64,000 bases of DNA, from contig OZ231127.1 of the NCBI GenBank assembly GCA_965153355.1, forward strand, positions 90,582,001 to 90,646,000, in the 5' to 3' direction. A program made the translations under genes and the position numbers. Each line of letters starts with the position of its first letter. Within the stretch, counting starts at the first letter, position 1. The notes under the pieces were generated by a model. That model saw only the letters and a program-made list of their open reading frames with translations. It did not search any database and was not told the origin of the DNA. The DNA comes from Flaccisagitta enflata. Taxonomy: Eukaryota; Chaetognatha; Sagittoidea; Aphragmophora. This document shows, piece by piece, positions 12,646 through 30,299 of the stretch.

Positions 12646-12794
12646 GTGCAAAAACCGCGTTTCTCGGCTGTTTTTGGCCACGGTGAGATCCTACACTAAA
12701 ACAAATGATCAACCAACATGTTTTGAGAGCCTCCTCTATTACTCAGTCGTTTCACCCGTCTGTTCGTCCATCTGTCTCTCTGTATACGTCACAT

Positions 12795-13146
12795 GATCAA
12801 TACACGCAGAGACACAGTCCGGACGCATCTTTGCCCGGTCGAGCTTGTTAACATAACATAACCTGACTAAGCCTTAATCAAAATAGGTGAAATTTATGAG
12901 CAAAATGAAGGTTTTTTTTATCTGTTGATAAAAACTCCATGTCATTTATTTGAGTTCCAATAATTGTGGGACACATGTTAAGCAAGTCTAAGTGCCTAAT
13001 AAAGGACAAAAGTTGCGGACTGTTGGGCAGGGGCAGTGCTTTAGTACTAGAGAACTACACAGTGTTACAGCACTTCACCTTAGAATGACTTAAAACACTA
13101 TAACAAGCCCGACCGGGCAACGATGCGTCCTGACTGTGTATTGAAC
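12795..13146. repeat. Inverted repeat (arms about 55 bp)
   Basis: CAATACACGCAGAGACACAGTC on the left pairs imperfectly with the segment near 13130-13146. GGACGCATCTTTGCCCGGTC pairs with GACCGGGCAACGATGCGTCC. Confidence 0.75.
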
Positions 13147-13366
13147 TGCGTTTCGGTCTTTCCGTTATTAGCCGTTTGATATCGAAACAATAGAAAGCAA
13201 CGGAGATCCGGAGAGAGAGAGAGAGGGGTACATATCGGTGTTCCGAATTCGGAGCCCCGAGATGTCCCATTTTATTTTTTTTCTTGATGTTCCTAATTCT
13301 GAGCAGTGAGATAATGTATTATCACTGTTCCTAATTTTCTTTCTCACTTTTTTCTTTCTGTTTTTT

Positions 13367-13371
<5 letters not shown>

Positions 13372-13444
<73 letters not shown>
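13372..13444. repeat. (CT)n microsatellite
   Basis: About 72 bp of CT. Confidence 0.97.
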
Positions 13445-13448
<4 letters not shown>

Positions 13449-14210
13449 TAGCTTATATCCTAATAATTGGTTCAAATATAAGGTTGCATGAAAAGAAAAT
13501 CAAATATTAAGCAGGGAATTTAAGAAATGATAGAGATGTTTTGAAGAAAAAATATCTAGCATTTTTTCTTGATTATGTCATTTCAAAAAAGATTTTGTTT
13601 AGTTCTTAAGCAAAACTTAAAACCATAATTTGGTCCTGAGGCAGTGTCATTTCTGCTCTTAAGTTTTTATATCATTACATTGAAATGATATAAAAATAAT
13701 CAGTTTGGTTTTGATGCTTTGAAAAATTTGGACCACAGTTTGTGACATGAGCGTTCAACATGAATTGGTAATGTTCCTAAGTTGCATGCTATGCTACTCT
13801 ACATCTCACCACATTTTACTTTTTTTTCTGAATGACTTTGTTCACCAAATCTGATTAGGATAACAAAAAGAATAAAAATTATTCAGTCACATGCTCTTGG
13901 ATGACTGCTAGTTTAACAGTCGCAAAAGCGTGAGATGGTTAGCGCTACCTGTACCCTGCCTAAGTAGGTTGAGATTGAAGTTGAAGGAGGGAGCAGGGCA
14001 GGGGCCTCATAGGGGCCAATGATCTACGCTTTCACACATGAAGAAATTTCTCCTTCTCCTTCTAGTGGTTGGGATATGGGCCTATAGGCTCATATTTAGG
14101 CCTTTTGGCTGGGACTTAGGCCTCAGGGCTGGGATTTGAGCAATAGACTAGGATATAAGCCATGAGTTAGCGACATGGGCTTTGAAGCCTGGATTTTGGC
14201 CTGGAGGATA
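13445..14210. other. No gene seen; A+T-rich, then GGCCT-rich minisatellite
   Basis: No exon recognised. From about 14060 a degenerate 15-17 bp motif of the type GGCTGGGATTTAGGCCT repeats until the (GA)n at 14217. Confidence 0.5.
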
Positions 14211-14216
14211 AAAATT

Positions 14217-14238
14217 GGAGAGAGAGAGAGAAAGAAGA

Positions 14239-14312
<74 letters not shown>

Positions 14313-14402
14313 GCAGATAACAGAGAAAGCCAAAGAAAAGAGAGAGATTATTGATTCTCAGTGCTCCAAATTTGGGGCACTGAGAAAATACTATTCTTAG
14401 GA
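14217..14402. repeat. (GA)n-(CAGA)n plus a recurring single-copy cassette
   Basis: GA and CAGA tracts are followed by a cassette containing AAAGCCAAAGAAAAGAGAG and GGGGCACTGAGAAAATACTA. The same repeat-plus-cassette order is found at 15794-16026. Confidence 0.85.
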
Positions 14403-14534
14403 GGGGCGCGACGCGGGGCCCCGAGGGTACAAAGTCTCAGGGCCCCCAAAAATCCCATAATCTCAGGGCCCAGAATTCTGGTCCCCGAGACACCATATTC
14501 CTTTACTCCCTCTCTCTTAATCTTTAATTATCTC

Positions 14535-14536
<2 letters not shown>

Positions 14537-14607
<71 letters not shown>
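14537..14607. repeat. (CT)n microsatellite
   Basis: About 70 bp of CT. Confidence 0.97.
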
Positions 14608-14610
<3 letters not shown>

Positions 14611-14799
14611 CAACTGTTAACAGCTGGGATGCTTTGTATCCAGCCTCATTTAACTTTGACATATCAAACTGTTACTATTTACAACAACTGAATAATAGAT
14701 TTGCTTCTTCCTCAAATCTTTGACTTTTACGAAGCTGATGAGCTGGAGTGAAGTAGTAGAAAAAAGCTTCCATCCCAAAACTAATTTTTTTCTCTTTAA

Positions 14800-15067
14800 C
14801 AGTCTATGGACATTTTGGTATTTGTAGATATGTCAGCAGTTTGGTATATTTCAACCTGTTGAAATCTTTCATTCTGGCATATTTCAACGGGTTGAAATCT
14901 CTCATTTTGGCACATTTCAATACATTGAAATCTCTCATTTTAGAAGATTAATATCAGTAGACTGAAAGATTTCAACCCGTTGAAATATGCCGGAATGAAA
15001 GATTTCAACGGGTTGAAATGTACCAAACTGCTGACATATCTACAAATATGGAAATGTCCATAGACTG
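14800..15067. mobile_element. Foldback element built of nested palindromes
   Basis: It starts CAGTCTATGGACATT and ends with the inverse. Between these ends the 16-bp palindrome TTTCAACGGGTTGAAA and variants recur about every 33 bp, separated by TCTCATTYTGGCAYA. The element is therefore palindromic both as a whole and at each unit. Confidence 0.85.
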
Positions 15068-15463
15068 ATAAAGCCGCTGAAAAAGATTGACTGTTGAGTC
15101 TTGTCCTTATTATCGACTTTTATATTTTGCAAGTGTTTGTAGTAAAAGAAAGCTTCTCTGTCACTTTTCATCTAGTAGTTAGCATAAGCATGAGCTTCTA
15201 TCTTAAAACTAATTCTTTTTTTTTCTGTTAAAGCTACTAAAGGCTATTGATTCTTTTCCTAATAATTGACTTTTACAATTGCAAGTGTTGTAGTGGAAAA
15301 AAGCTTCCATACCACTTGTGTTCTAATAGTGAGCATGAGTTTAAATGAAGCAGTAAAAAACGCTTCCATCCTTAAATTAAGTTTTTTTTTAATGGTCTAG
15401 TGATCTCTTATCCACCTGCACGCAACTGGGGAGGTTTTGTGTCTAGGCCTTGTTTCTCTCATG

Positions 15464-16192
<729 letters not shown>

Positions 16193-16329
16193 TTAGATTT
16201 TTCCAATGTGCGTAATTTAGAATTGACCTTTTGTGCGTTACTTAGATTCTAAGTTATGAACATTTTTTCATGTGCACTCCTCAGAATGTCTGTCTTTCTA
16301 TCCTTTGTTCATTACTTAGAATCTATTTA

Positions 16330-16412
16330 GAATGTCTCTCTCTCTCTTGCTCTCTTGCTCTTTCGCTCCCGCTCTCTTGCTCTCTTTCTCTTTCTCTCCT
16401 CTCTCCTCTCTC

Positions 16413-16463
<51 letters not shown>

Positions 16464-16500
16464 TTCTCTTTCTCTTTCTTTCTCCTCTCTCCTCTCTTTT
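16330..16500. repeat. CT-rich microsatellite
   Basis: (TCTC), (TTGCTC) and (CCTCTCT) units surround a pure CT core at about 16414-16457. Confidence 0.93.
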
Positions 16501-16514
16501 ATGTGCTTTTTTGG

Positions 16515-16630
16515 CAGCGGCCTCAACGGGCCGGTGTCCTGTAGGACACAGGGGGCAAATTCATACGTACGTCCTTCTGTCCGTTCATCCGTCCATCCAT
16601 ATGTCTGCCCCCCCCCGGCCTCCTTAGGCC
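16515..16630. mobile_element. Hairpin plus GTCC array, GTCCTGTAGGAC variant
   Basis: Two adjacent hairpins, GGCCTCAACGGGCC (16519-16532) and GTGTCCTGTAGGACAC (16534-16549), are followed by CAGGGGGCAAAT and a degenerate GTCC/ATCC array. Relatives lie at 17584-18060, 18312, 18890, 19000 and 19557. Confidence 0.7.
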
Positions 16631-16639
16631 AGAAACCTC

Positions 16640-16850
16640 AAACTCTATTGAATAACATGGAAAATTGACAAAAACTGAAAAATACAAAAATTTTCATAGA
16701 ATAACATAAAAAATTGAGAGAAAATGAAAAAATGAAAAAAATCCCCATTAAATAACATGGACAATAGATGCAAAATGAAGAAATTCCCATTAGATAGCAT
16801 TGGAAATTGACAAAAAAGGAAAAAATCTCATTGAATAACATGGAAACTCA
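16640..16850. repeat. Degenerate tandem repeat, about 50 bp x 4
   Basis: GAATAACATGGAAAATTGAC and variants return roughly every 50 bp. Confidence 0.75.
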
Positions 16851-16945
16851 CTTTACCATTCTACTGGGACACTTCAGCTTTTTAGGACCAAGATAGGCAG
16901 GTTTTAAAGTCTCAAGTATGCGTGACTAAAACACAGTGAGTAACT

Positions 16946-17490
16946 ATTTTAGTCGCATGCCTGCTGACTCACACCTTGCCAACTTTTGTCCGTCTGTCCG
17001 TCGGTTGGTCATTTGGTCAGTCTGTCGGTCTGTCACACTTTTACTTTTTTTATCAGTTTTATTTTTAAGTCATTTAAAGTCATTTAAGAGTATGCTGAGT
17101 CATTCTAGTCATTCTAAGTCATTCTAAATCAAATCTATGATAGCATCATTATAGATGTTCAGCATATTTGAAAAGGAGTGCCTAGCAGTTTTTTTTTAGT
17201 GGACATGGGCTCACACTTACCATGTTGGTGATGAGTTGGTAAAATTAAGTCCGTTGGTTGATCAGTCGGTCATTCCGTCTGTTTCTGAATTTCAAGCGTT
17301 TTCACATTTCTGCTCCTGTCAGCAGTGCGCGACTGGATGCCGTGTATCGGCCTTATTTTAGAAAAGGTCACATTTGGGAAGTGGAGGTGCTGGCAGAAGA
17401 TCTTGGAAGAGAAAGGAAGAATAAAGGAATGAGCAGGCAGGATGCACGGCACTCAGTCTGAGCTGGTTAGGCAGGAGCAGATATCTACGT
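16946..17490. mobile_element. Decayed copies of the hairpin-ended interspersed element
   Basis: Two reverse-orientation remnants begin TTTTAGTCGCATGC (about 16949) and TTTTTAGTGGACATGG (about 17190). Each is followed by GTCCGTC/GTTGGTC units, and the second retains GCGACTGGATGCCGTGTATC. Hairpins and heads are mutated. Confidence 0.55.
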
Positions 17491-17583
17491 GACCATAGAT
17501 TCTATGTTATAGAAGGGTTATTGTTTAAGATTCTAACTTATAGTGTATTTTCATAGAAAAATACCATTAAAAAAACTATAGTT

Positions 17584-18060
17584 TTGAGCAGCGGCCCCAA
17601 AGGGCGATGTCCTGTAAACCTGAGGGAATTTCAGGCGTCCGTCCTTCCGTCCGTCATCCGTCATCCCGTCCGTCCGTCGTCGTCCGAGGACCATCAGGAC
17701 CTGGCCAACACTCTCAGGCCTGTTTTTTGCCCTCCATGCCTGGAAACAAGCCCTGTCAGACCCTGATATAGCTCTCTAGGCTTCAAATCCACCTTAAATC
17801 TGTCCTCCAGGCCTCAAATCTGCCCTCCTGACCTCAAATTTGATTTCCGGACTTCAAATCTGGCCTCAAGGCCTCAAATTAGCCATCCAGGCCTCAAAAT
17901 AGCCCTCCAGGCCTCAAATCTGCTCCAGAACTCAATCACTTCCTCATGACCTCAAATCTGCCCCAAGACCTCTTTCGCCTCTGACCTCAAATCAGCCATC
18001 ATCTCAGGGCGTCTGAAGTCCCCTGTGTCCTACAGGACAGCGGCCCTTTGGGGCCTGCCT
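17584..18060. mobile_element. Inverted-end element with GGCCTCAAAT minisatellite
   Basis: The left end is GCGGCCCCAAAGGGC plus GATGTCCTGTA. The right end is the inverse pair TGTCCTACAGGACA (18026-18039) and GGCCCTTTGGGGCC (18042-18055). A GTCC array lies inside the left end, followed by about 14 units of roughly 20 bp containing GGCCTCAAATCTGCCCTCC. Confidence 0.7.
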
Positions 18061-18299
18061 GCTCTCTTCACTTCTTCACTTGATCACTCCCAGCAGGAGC
18101 ATGGTACCGCGGCCATGCGATCCTGGATGACTAAATTTATCCCAGCCAATCTATGTTTGTTTGTTTTATTGGTGCTGCTTTTGGTTAAAAATCTCTTTAC
18201 TAAATATTGGATTAACGAGTGGCCCAAAAAGGGCAATAAGTGGTCAGCGAAATGCTGGTTGCCCTGCTTTGGTGATTGTAGGTGGGTGAGAAGCAGGGC

Positions 18300-19600
18300 A
18301 CGCGGCGAGGAGCCACAGAGTCCTGTAGAACACAGGGGACTTTCGTTCGTCCTGCCTGAAGAAGAGGATGAGATGCGATAGAGGGCTGACTGAAGGCCTT
18401 CAGGAGCCTAAACTGAGGTCTAAGAAGGCTGATGTAAGGCCTGATAATGCCAGTGTGAAGCTTGGGAGGGTGACAGGGCAAGGGTGGATTAAGGCTTGAT
18501 AGGTCAGAAGGACAGGGGATTTGAAGCCTAGAGCAATAAGTGAGACCCAGATAGCTGATTTGAGGCCTGAGAGGCCCAGGTTGAGGCAAGAGATTTCAAG
18601 TTTGAGGCAGCAGAAGCCTAATTTGAGGCCTGAGAGGCCAGATTTGAGGCCTGAGAGGGCAGATTTGAGGCCTGAGAGGTTGGATTTGGGGGCCTGAAGG
18701 CTGGATTTGAGGCCTGAGAGGCTGGCTGGATCTGAGGCTGGGGGGCCAGATTTCAGAGGCCCAAGGGGCCAGATTTGAGGCCTGAAAGGAAGGCCAGATT
18801 TGAGGTCTTAAAGGCCAGGTTCTAGGCCTGAGGAGCCTGATAGGGGGACGAACGGACGAACGAACTGACGGACGGACGGACGGACGGACAACCACCATGT
18901 TCTACAGGACTTTCGTCTTGCCAGAGGCGCTGCCACGTTATATTCCAGAGAAAATTTGGTGGTAGATCGGAGGGAGGGAAGCAGGGCAGCAGCTTCAAAG
19001 GCAGAAGTCCTGTAGTTTAAAGGGGACTTTCGTTGGAACGTCCTGGCTGGAGAAGTGGATGAGATGCTATAGAGGGCTGACTGAAGGCCTTCAAGAGCCT
19101 AAACTGAGGTCTAAGGCAGGCTGATGTAAGGCCTGAGAATGCCAGTGGAAGCTTGAGAGGGCTGACTTGAGGCTTGGAAGAGCTGGATTAAGGCTTGATA
19201 TCAGAGGATTGATTTGAAGCCTGAGAGCAATAGATTAAGGCTGAGAGGCCAGGTTTGAGGCCTGAGAGGCCAGGCTGGAGGCCTGAGAGGCCAGGTTTGA
19301 GGCCTGAGAGGCAAGATTTGAGCCGAAGCCCAAGATTGAGCTTGAGGCGGTTTGGGGCCTGAGAGGTTGGATTTCAGGCCTGAGAGGGCGGAATTTGAAC
19401 CTGAGAGGCTGGATTTGAGCTTGAGAGGCCAGATTTGAAGCCTGAGAGGCCAGATTTGAGAGCCTGAGGTCCTAGTAGGCGGGGGACGGACGAACAGCGA
19501 ACGAACGAACGAGCGAACGGGCGAACGGCGGGCAGCGGGCGAGCGAACGGACGGCGAGTCTCCTGTGTTCCTACAGACCAATCCCCTCCAAGACGCTACT
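18300..19600. repeat. GGCCTGAGA minisatellite arrays with related ends
   Basis: Two arrays of about 20-bp units (GCCTGAGAGGCCAGATTTGA) at roughly 18360-18840 and 19060-19470 run opposite to the array at 17735-18010. Each is bordered on one side by an AGTCCTGTAG...GGGGACTTTCGTT segment and on the other by a GGACGAACGGAC array. The Pro/Leu/Arg-rich minus frames here are repeat translations. Confidence 0.75.
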
Positions 19601-19679
19601 AAAAGGAAGGCGAGGACAGACATAGAAAGAGACAGAAAGAGAGAAAGACAGAGAGAGCAACAAAGCAGGAGAATGATTG

Positions 19680-19684
19680 AGAGG

Positions 19685-19753
<69 letters not shown>

Positions 19754-19896
19754 TAAATAAATTCTAAGTAATGAACAATGGATAGAAAGACAGACTTTCT
19801 AAGTTATGAACATTTTTATATGTTTGTAACTTAGAATTCTAAGATTATGAACATTCTTGGAAAGGCGTAATTCAGATTCTAAATTGCAAATACATC

Positions 19897-19927
<31 letters not shown>

Positions 19928-19986
19928 ATGACAAAAACCACCAAGGAGTCCGGAGAAATAGGGTGCATGGGATGTGTGACGGAGAT

Positions 19987-20026
<40 letters not shown>

Positions 20027-20095
20027 GCATGGCAAAACCGGAGATCGGAGATGAGAGAGAGAGAGAGAGAGAGTTGCATGACAAAAACCGGTTTT
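19680..20095. repeat. (GA)n blocks with GCATGRCAAAAACCGG spacers
   Basis: GA blocks at about 19696-19750, 19898-19922, 19987-20023 and 20053-20073 alternate with units containing GCATGACAAAAACC and GGAGATCGGAGA, as at 15750-16170. Confidence 0.88.
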
Positions 20096-20181
20096 CAAGA
20101 AGTTAAAAGATTCAAAATCTACCGAAGGAACCAATTTCGGGATTTGTTCAGTTCTCTCGCTTTGTCATTTGAAATAAAAAA

Positions 20182-21652
20182 ATGTTTGCCTTGTTTGGAC
20201 AATTCGAAGGCACATACAAAATTGTCGATTATCGTGAGGGAGACGACATCATCATTACAACAGTGGTGAAAATCAATTCTCAGAAAAAGTTCAAAGAGAA
20301 GCTGGCCAACTATGTCAACAACGGCATCATTCATAAGTTTTCCATTTACGAAGCGAAACTGGATAATGTCCCTGCTCCACTGATGCATGCAAAGAAGACA
20401 GAGGGACGCCGTTTGTGCCACGAGTACGTGAGTATGGAAATCAAGGATGGTGCAGGTGCAACGCACTTTGTCACCATGGAAATGGGCCAAAGAGAGATTT
20501 TGGTTCAGATAAGCAAGAATGAGGAGGACGTGACCAAGTGGCGCCTTAGCAAGTTTGGCGACAAAAAGAAGGCTCGAGAAAGGTGTCAACTCAAGCCTGA
20601 TTTGCAACTCGATATAACAAATATCGAAATGCCAGAGAGCCAACGCGCCGTCACCTTTCTCGAATTTTTGGACATCGACGCTGAAAGTTTCAGCATTGTA
20701 CCAAAGTACCATCTGTTTAACAACAATTGCCAGTTGTTTGTTAAAGATGCGAAGAATCAGCTTGAATTGATGAGGCTGAGCAAAGAGATTAGGTTCAGTC
20801 TGCCCGGAACAACCGACAAAAAAGTCACCATCGAGGATGATAGTATCATTGAGCACCTTGAGAACATGTATCAAAGCCTCTCGCGTCAGGAGCCAACCGA
20901 GATTCCAGAAGTTGACATGAAGTTTTTAGAGTATCTGGGAGAAATGCGATGTAGGGATTCGACTAATCGCGAAATAGTAGAAAAAGAAATGAAATACCTC
21001 AGGTTTAAGCAGGAAGTCTACACGTACATCCTCAATTGGATGAAGTTGGTGGTCCAGTCATTTGAAGTCGAGGAAGCAGGTGGAGAGAATCGGTGGCGGG
21101 TGATTTTTTCAAACCTCACACAAGAGAAAATGAAGGTAGCTTTAAAATCGTCGACGGCGTCTTCAGCCAATGTCGAGGCCATTTCTTCTTTTTGGCGTCA
21201 GGCCTTTGACATCTTAGTTTTTGCACCAGAGGTTGGTTGCGTCGTGTTTCAGTTTGATGAGGACGGGGAAACAAGGAACGACAGTCTTTGTGCGCTCAAT
21301 GCAAAGGCAGATATGCTGGCAGCGTTAGGCAATGTCAACGTTAATGCAATAAGTTTGGTTAGCGTGAGGATGGGAGATCTATCAGAGAAAGCGATGGTCA
21401 AGGCCAAGGCTCAAGTCCAGAAGGATCTAAATTCCCTGAAAAAAGTCACGCTGGAACCGACCAAGGCCAAACTTCTGATAGCGAAGCTAGTCATGCTCCA
21501 GCGTCTGCAGAATCAAAATGTGCTGCTCCATGAGAAACTGGATGAACAAAAGTACGGGCCATCAAACGCAGCTATGTTTACGGAAGAACAACATCAAGTC
21601 ATCGAACTCGCGCAAAAGGCGTTTCACAGTCAGCAGCCACTGCATCTCGCAG
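20182..21652 (+). CDS. Unrecognised protein with permuted papain-like motif pair; 3' exon boundary at a splice donor
   Basis: A 490-codon uninterrupted exon. I do not recognise the family. It starts at the first ATG after a stop, in the context AAAAAAATGTTT. Residue His95 lies in THFVTMEMG, and Cys183 in YHLFNNNCQLFV. A His followed by an Asn-Cys-Gln-hydrophobic motif is the order seen in circularly permuted papain/NlpC-P60 folds such as LRAT-like and PPPDE proteins, so a thiol hydrolase or transferase-like fold is an inference. Residues about 225-450 are mainly charged and probably helical. The end, FTEEQHQVIELAQKAF...LHLAG, resembles the stretch just before a Walker A loop in helicases. The frame continues open to TGA at 21721-21723, but CAG|GTAATA at 21652/21653 is a good phase-1 donor. 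No P-loop exon was found downstream. Composition is normal coding, unlike the surrounding repeats. No signal peptide or membrane segment. Confidence 0.75.
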
Positions 21653-21723
21653 GTAATAAAGATAGGTTGCTGTTGCTTTGCACATACAATAAATCTTCAC
21701 TAGAGCTCATTTTGAGGGACTGA
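21653..21723 (+). other. Read-through tail of the long exon, or true C-terminus
   Basis: If the donor at 21653 is not used, the protein ends after 23 further residues at TGA 21721-21723, for 513 residues in all. These residues are less protein-like than those before them, and two AATAAA hexamers lie within the stretch, so premature polyadenylation is also possible. Confidence 0.45.
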
Positions 21724-22029
21724 ACAAAATCATGTCTTGTTGCAAAGCTGTCTTGTAGCCAATATAAAGATGATTACAAAATCTTTCTAGGACGGCAAGT
21801 TGTATGCCTAACAGTCCGTCGTGATGGGAAAAAAATCAAACTGTTGAAAGTTTAAAATCGCCCTACACAAGCTATTACTCATTTTTCTCTAACCCAATTG
21901 GCCCAAGTAAACCAGAGTAATTGAATCCCAATAATTACAAGTGCAGAGAACGGTTTTACTGAAGAAATAGAAATTGCAAAAGTAAGTCTAGGCCTAATTT
22001 GCATAATAGAAAAGGCAGAGATTGAGCTC

Positions 22030-22900
22030 AATTTCAGCTTATACAGACAGGACCCTAATACAGGGCATTCAATCTCATTTGACACGAAAGGAACCTTTAT
22101 TGTGCTAAAACTATTTGACTTTTCAGTTTGATTTTTTTTCTCATAAAAGCACTATGTATGACATTTTTTGTATCAAATTTTCATAGGAGTGGGTCTTGAA
22201 ATTCAGCAGCACTATGTATGACATTTTTTGTATCAAATTTTCATAGGAGTGGGTCTTGAAATTCAGCAGAAATCCAGGTTTGAAGTTATGCAGTAAATTC
22301 AACAAAAAAGGTGGTTTTCTCGCAAATTTTGACTTTAAAAATGCAAAAAATTCAATGTGTTTCAAACTTCAGATGCTTGATTAGAGTCAAGTGATAAATG
22401 CTAAGACCCTAATGTTAGAAATAGCCAGGTTTTATCACAGAACAGTGAACTTTAGGCAAATACTATCAAATTTTTGACAAAAATCTCACAAAAACCTAAT
22501 CAAAGATTGTTTTTTTCCAATAAAAAGGAAAATGGTTGATCATGATGAAATTTCAAAGAATTGTTTTTCTCAGATACAAAAACTATATGAAATTATCTGC
22601 CATTCTAGACCAATCTCACATCTGTAGCTCAAAGCGTTTAGAAATGAGAGCAGTTCAAAGATGAAAGGTCAGAACCTCAAAGTCAAACAAAACCTCCCAT
22701 CTTATCATGACATCTTACACTTTAAAATAAGTTATCTCCTAAACTAATTGACCCAGTACCATGAAATTTGGACACAAAAAACGTCATATGTAGTTCTTTT
22801 AGGAGAAAAAAAAATCAAATTAAAAAGTTGATTCGTTTTTGCACAGCATAGGTTCTTTTCGTGTCAAATGAGATTGAAGACCCTGTAAGAGGTGAGGAGG
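22030..22900. repeat. Inverted repeat flanking a 60-bp direct duplication
   Basis: ATCTCATTTGACACGAAAGG near 22070-22095 pairs with its inverse near 22855-22875, and pairing continues for about 100 bp inward. The segment starting GCACTATGTATGACATTTT is exactly duplicated head to tail (22148-22207 and 22208-22267). Confidence 0.85.
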
Positions 22901-22953
22901 GACCCAATTGTTTAGCAGCCCCCCCTACAGCTTACATGGCTCAAGCAATTTTT

Positions 22954-23184
22954 TCACTTCCAGTGGCGATTGACACCTTAGGTGGATACAATTGGCGCCA
23001 CCGTGGCGTTTTTTGAATTTCCACCTAGAACACCCCTAAATTTTCAAAATTAGTGGAAAAAAGTTTATGGGGGGCAAATTTGGGCAATCTATTTAAATTT
23101 AGGGGTGTTCTAAATGGAAATTCAAAAATCGCCACGGCGGCGCCATTTGTATCCACTTAAGGTGTCAACCACCACTGGAAGTGA
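22954..23184. mobile_element. Foldback element, arms about 95 bp
   Basis: The left arm begins TCACTTCCAGTGGCGATTG and the right arm ends with the inverse. The arms share GGTGGATACAATTGGCG, CGCCACCGTGGCG and TAGAACACCCCTAAATTT. Confidence 0.88.
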
Positions 23185-23469
23185 GAACAGTTTTACTCAA
23201 GAATTATGAAGCGCTAAAGTGAGTCTAGGCTTAATTTGCATAATTAAAAAGCCTGATATTGAGCTCAATCTCAGTCCGTAGTTAATTGCGCAATTACGCG
23301 CATCAGAGTTACCGTTATATCAAGGAGTAAGACAAGGAAAAAGGGTGAAAATTAATCAACATTGAGGATCCTAGAAGATCCTGATTTTTTTCCCATCATT
23401 TATAAATGTGAGGCGGGCATGCACTAATAGCGGGTGCGCTTTAGCGGTGCTCCACCGTTTTTTTGTTTT

Positions 23470-23560
23470 GTTTCTAGGTGCGACAAAGCACCTCTATAAC
23501 TGGCTGTGTCCGTCGGTTGGTCGGTCGGTCGGTACCGCATTCGTTCGACGATCCACATCT
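23470..23560. mobile_element. Hairpin plus GGTC array, AGGTGC variant
   Basis: The hairpin AGGTGCGACAAAGCACCT (23476-23493) is followed by CTATAACTGGCTGTGTCC and GTCGGTTGGTCGG units. The hairpin-array order is that of the main family, with a different stem. Confidence 0.65.
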
Positions 23561-23875
23561 GCAGTAAAAAATATCAAAAAAGATCATCACAAAAAGTTAT
23601 GAAGAAAAATTTTCTTTATTTACACTATTTTTGCAAATATAGTTCTAAAAGCGCCACAAAAGTGATTTAGTTTCTTTTAGATTTGTATTGCACACACCAC
23701 AATGACCCAAAAGCTATCATAGTTAAAGACGATCATTCTACCTCTACTCATTCCGTGTTCTGGCAGGTAGTGTAGAGGAACCACCAATTTCAACAATATA
23801 AATGGCTTACCTTCAATAACAATGACAAATGACAATTCAACCACATGATGACTGATAAACAACTGTGACAACAGT

Positions 23876-23876
<1 letters not shown>

Positions 23877-23926
<50 letters not shown>

Positions 23927-23943
23927 AACAACAATAACAACAA
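23877..23943. repeat. (CAA)n microsatellite
   Basis: About 65 bp of CAA/TAA units. Confidence 0.95.
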
Positions 23944-24506
23944 CATTAAGACACCAATAATGTGAATCACAATTAAACAACAACAACAACATTTAATAAA
24001 AATCCACAGCGTGAATCACGCCATGATAAACGGTATTATCGCGTTAGGAGTTGCTGAATGAAACTATGCACCGATTGTAATATTCTATCGTCAGATGCAT
24101 GTACGACTGTAATGGCGTTGTAAACGGATGTTTATTGTGTAATGATAATGTTCGTAAGCAAATGCGAAGTATGCACAGTAACATAAACCTAATGTCTTTT
24201 TCTCCATGTTCCGTAATTTTACCCTATTTGTACACTGCACCCTGTACACTGCAATTACACAATTCATCAGAGTTTGGCTCTTTGTCATTTATATCTTTTG
24301 TAGTTGTTCTTACGGTGCTCTTTTGTACTGGTTGGGAAAAAATAAACCAATAGCAGGCAGGATATTCCTGCCATCCATGTCTCCTCGTCCATCTGTCCGT
24401 CAGTCTCGTCTGTAGATATGTTTTATAGGTTCTAGCCTTTTCCGTTGCTTTGACCGTGGTGAAATTGATTAATGAGGAGGCAGCGAGACTGTTTCGTGTC
24501 ATTTAC

Positions 24507-30166
<5,660 letters not shown>

Positions 30167-30197
30167 GTTTGAAACAACTAGTAAACAATTCCTTGAT

Positions 30198-30290
30198 TTT
30201 TAGTCGCGTGCACGCGACTCTACAACCCGCTCTGTCGGTCCGTCGGTCGGTCGGTCCGTCCGTAACACTTTGCTTTTTTTCGTCTTTTTG
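30198..30290 (-). mobile_element. Hairpin end of an interspersed element next to the TTLL3-like start
   Basis: A perfect GTCGCGTGCACGCGAC hairpin (30203-30218) is followed by CTCTACAACCCGCTCTGTCGG and a GGTCGGTC/GTCCGTC array. The head is replaced by the TTTTGGTCA array. The element edge lies about 32 bp upstream of the presumed start codon. Confidence 0.75.
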
Positions 30291-30299
30291 GGTCATCTG

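Larger units (their letters stand above)
11339..12979. mobile_element. Terminal-inverted-repeat element of about 1.6 kb
   Basis: The left end AACATGTGTCCCACAATTAT is the inverse of the right end (12955-12979). The terminal GTCCCACAATTATTG is shared with the 201-bp foldback element at 6033. No transposase frame was recognised inside, so it appears non-autonomous or decayed. A second inverted-repeat element (about 11495-12272) and a hairpin with a GTCC array (12529-12640) lie within it. Confidence 0.7.

Noticed and set aside
20119-20874. Minus-strand 251-residue frame
   Set aside because: Antisense shadow of the long exon at 20182. The plus frame is longer and has the better composition and start.
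23677-23970. Next TTLL3-like exon (minus frame containing LLKLVV)
   Set aside because: A six-residue resemblance beside a (CAA)n tract, without the expected neighbouring motifs. I treat it as chance.
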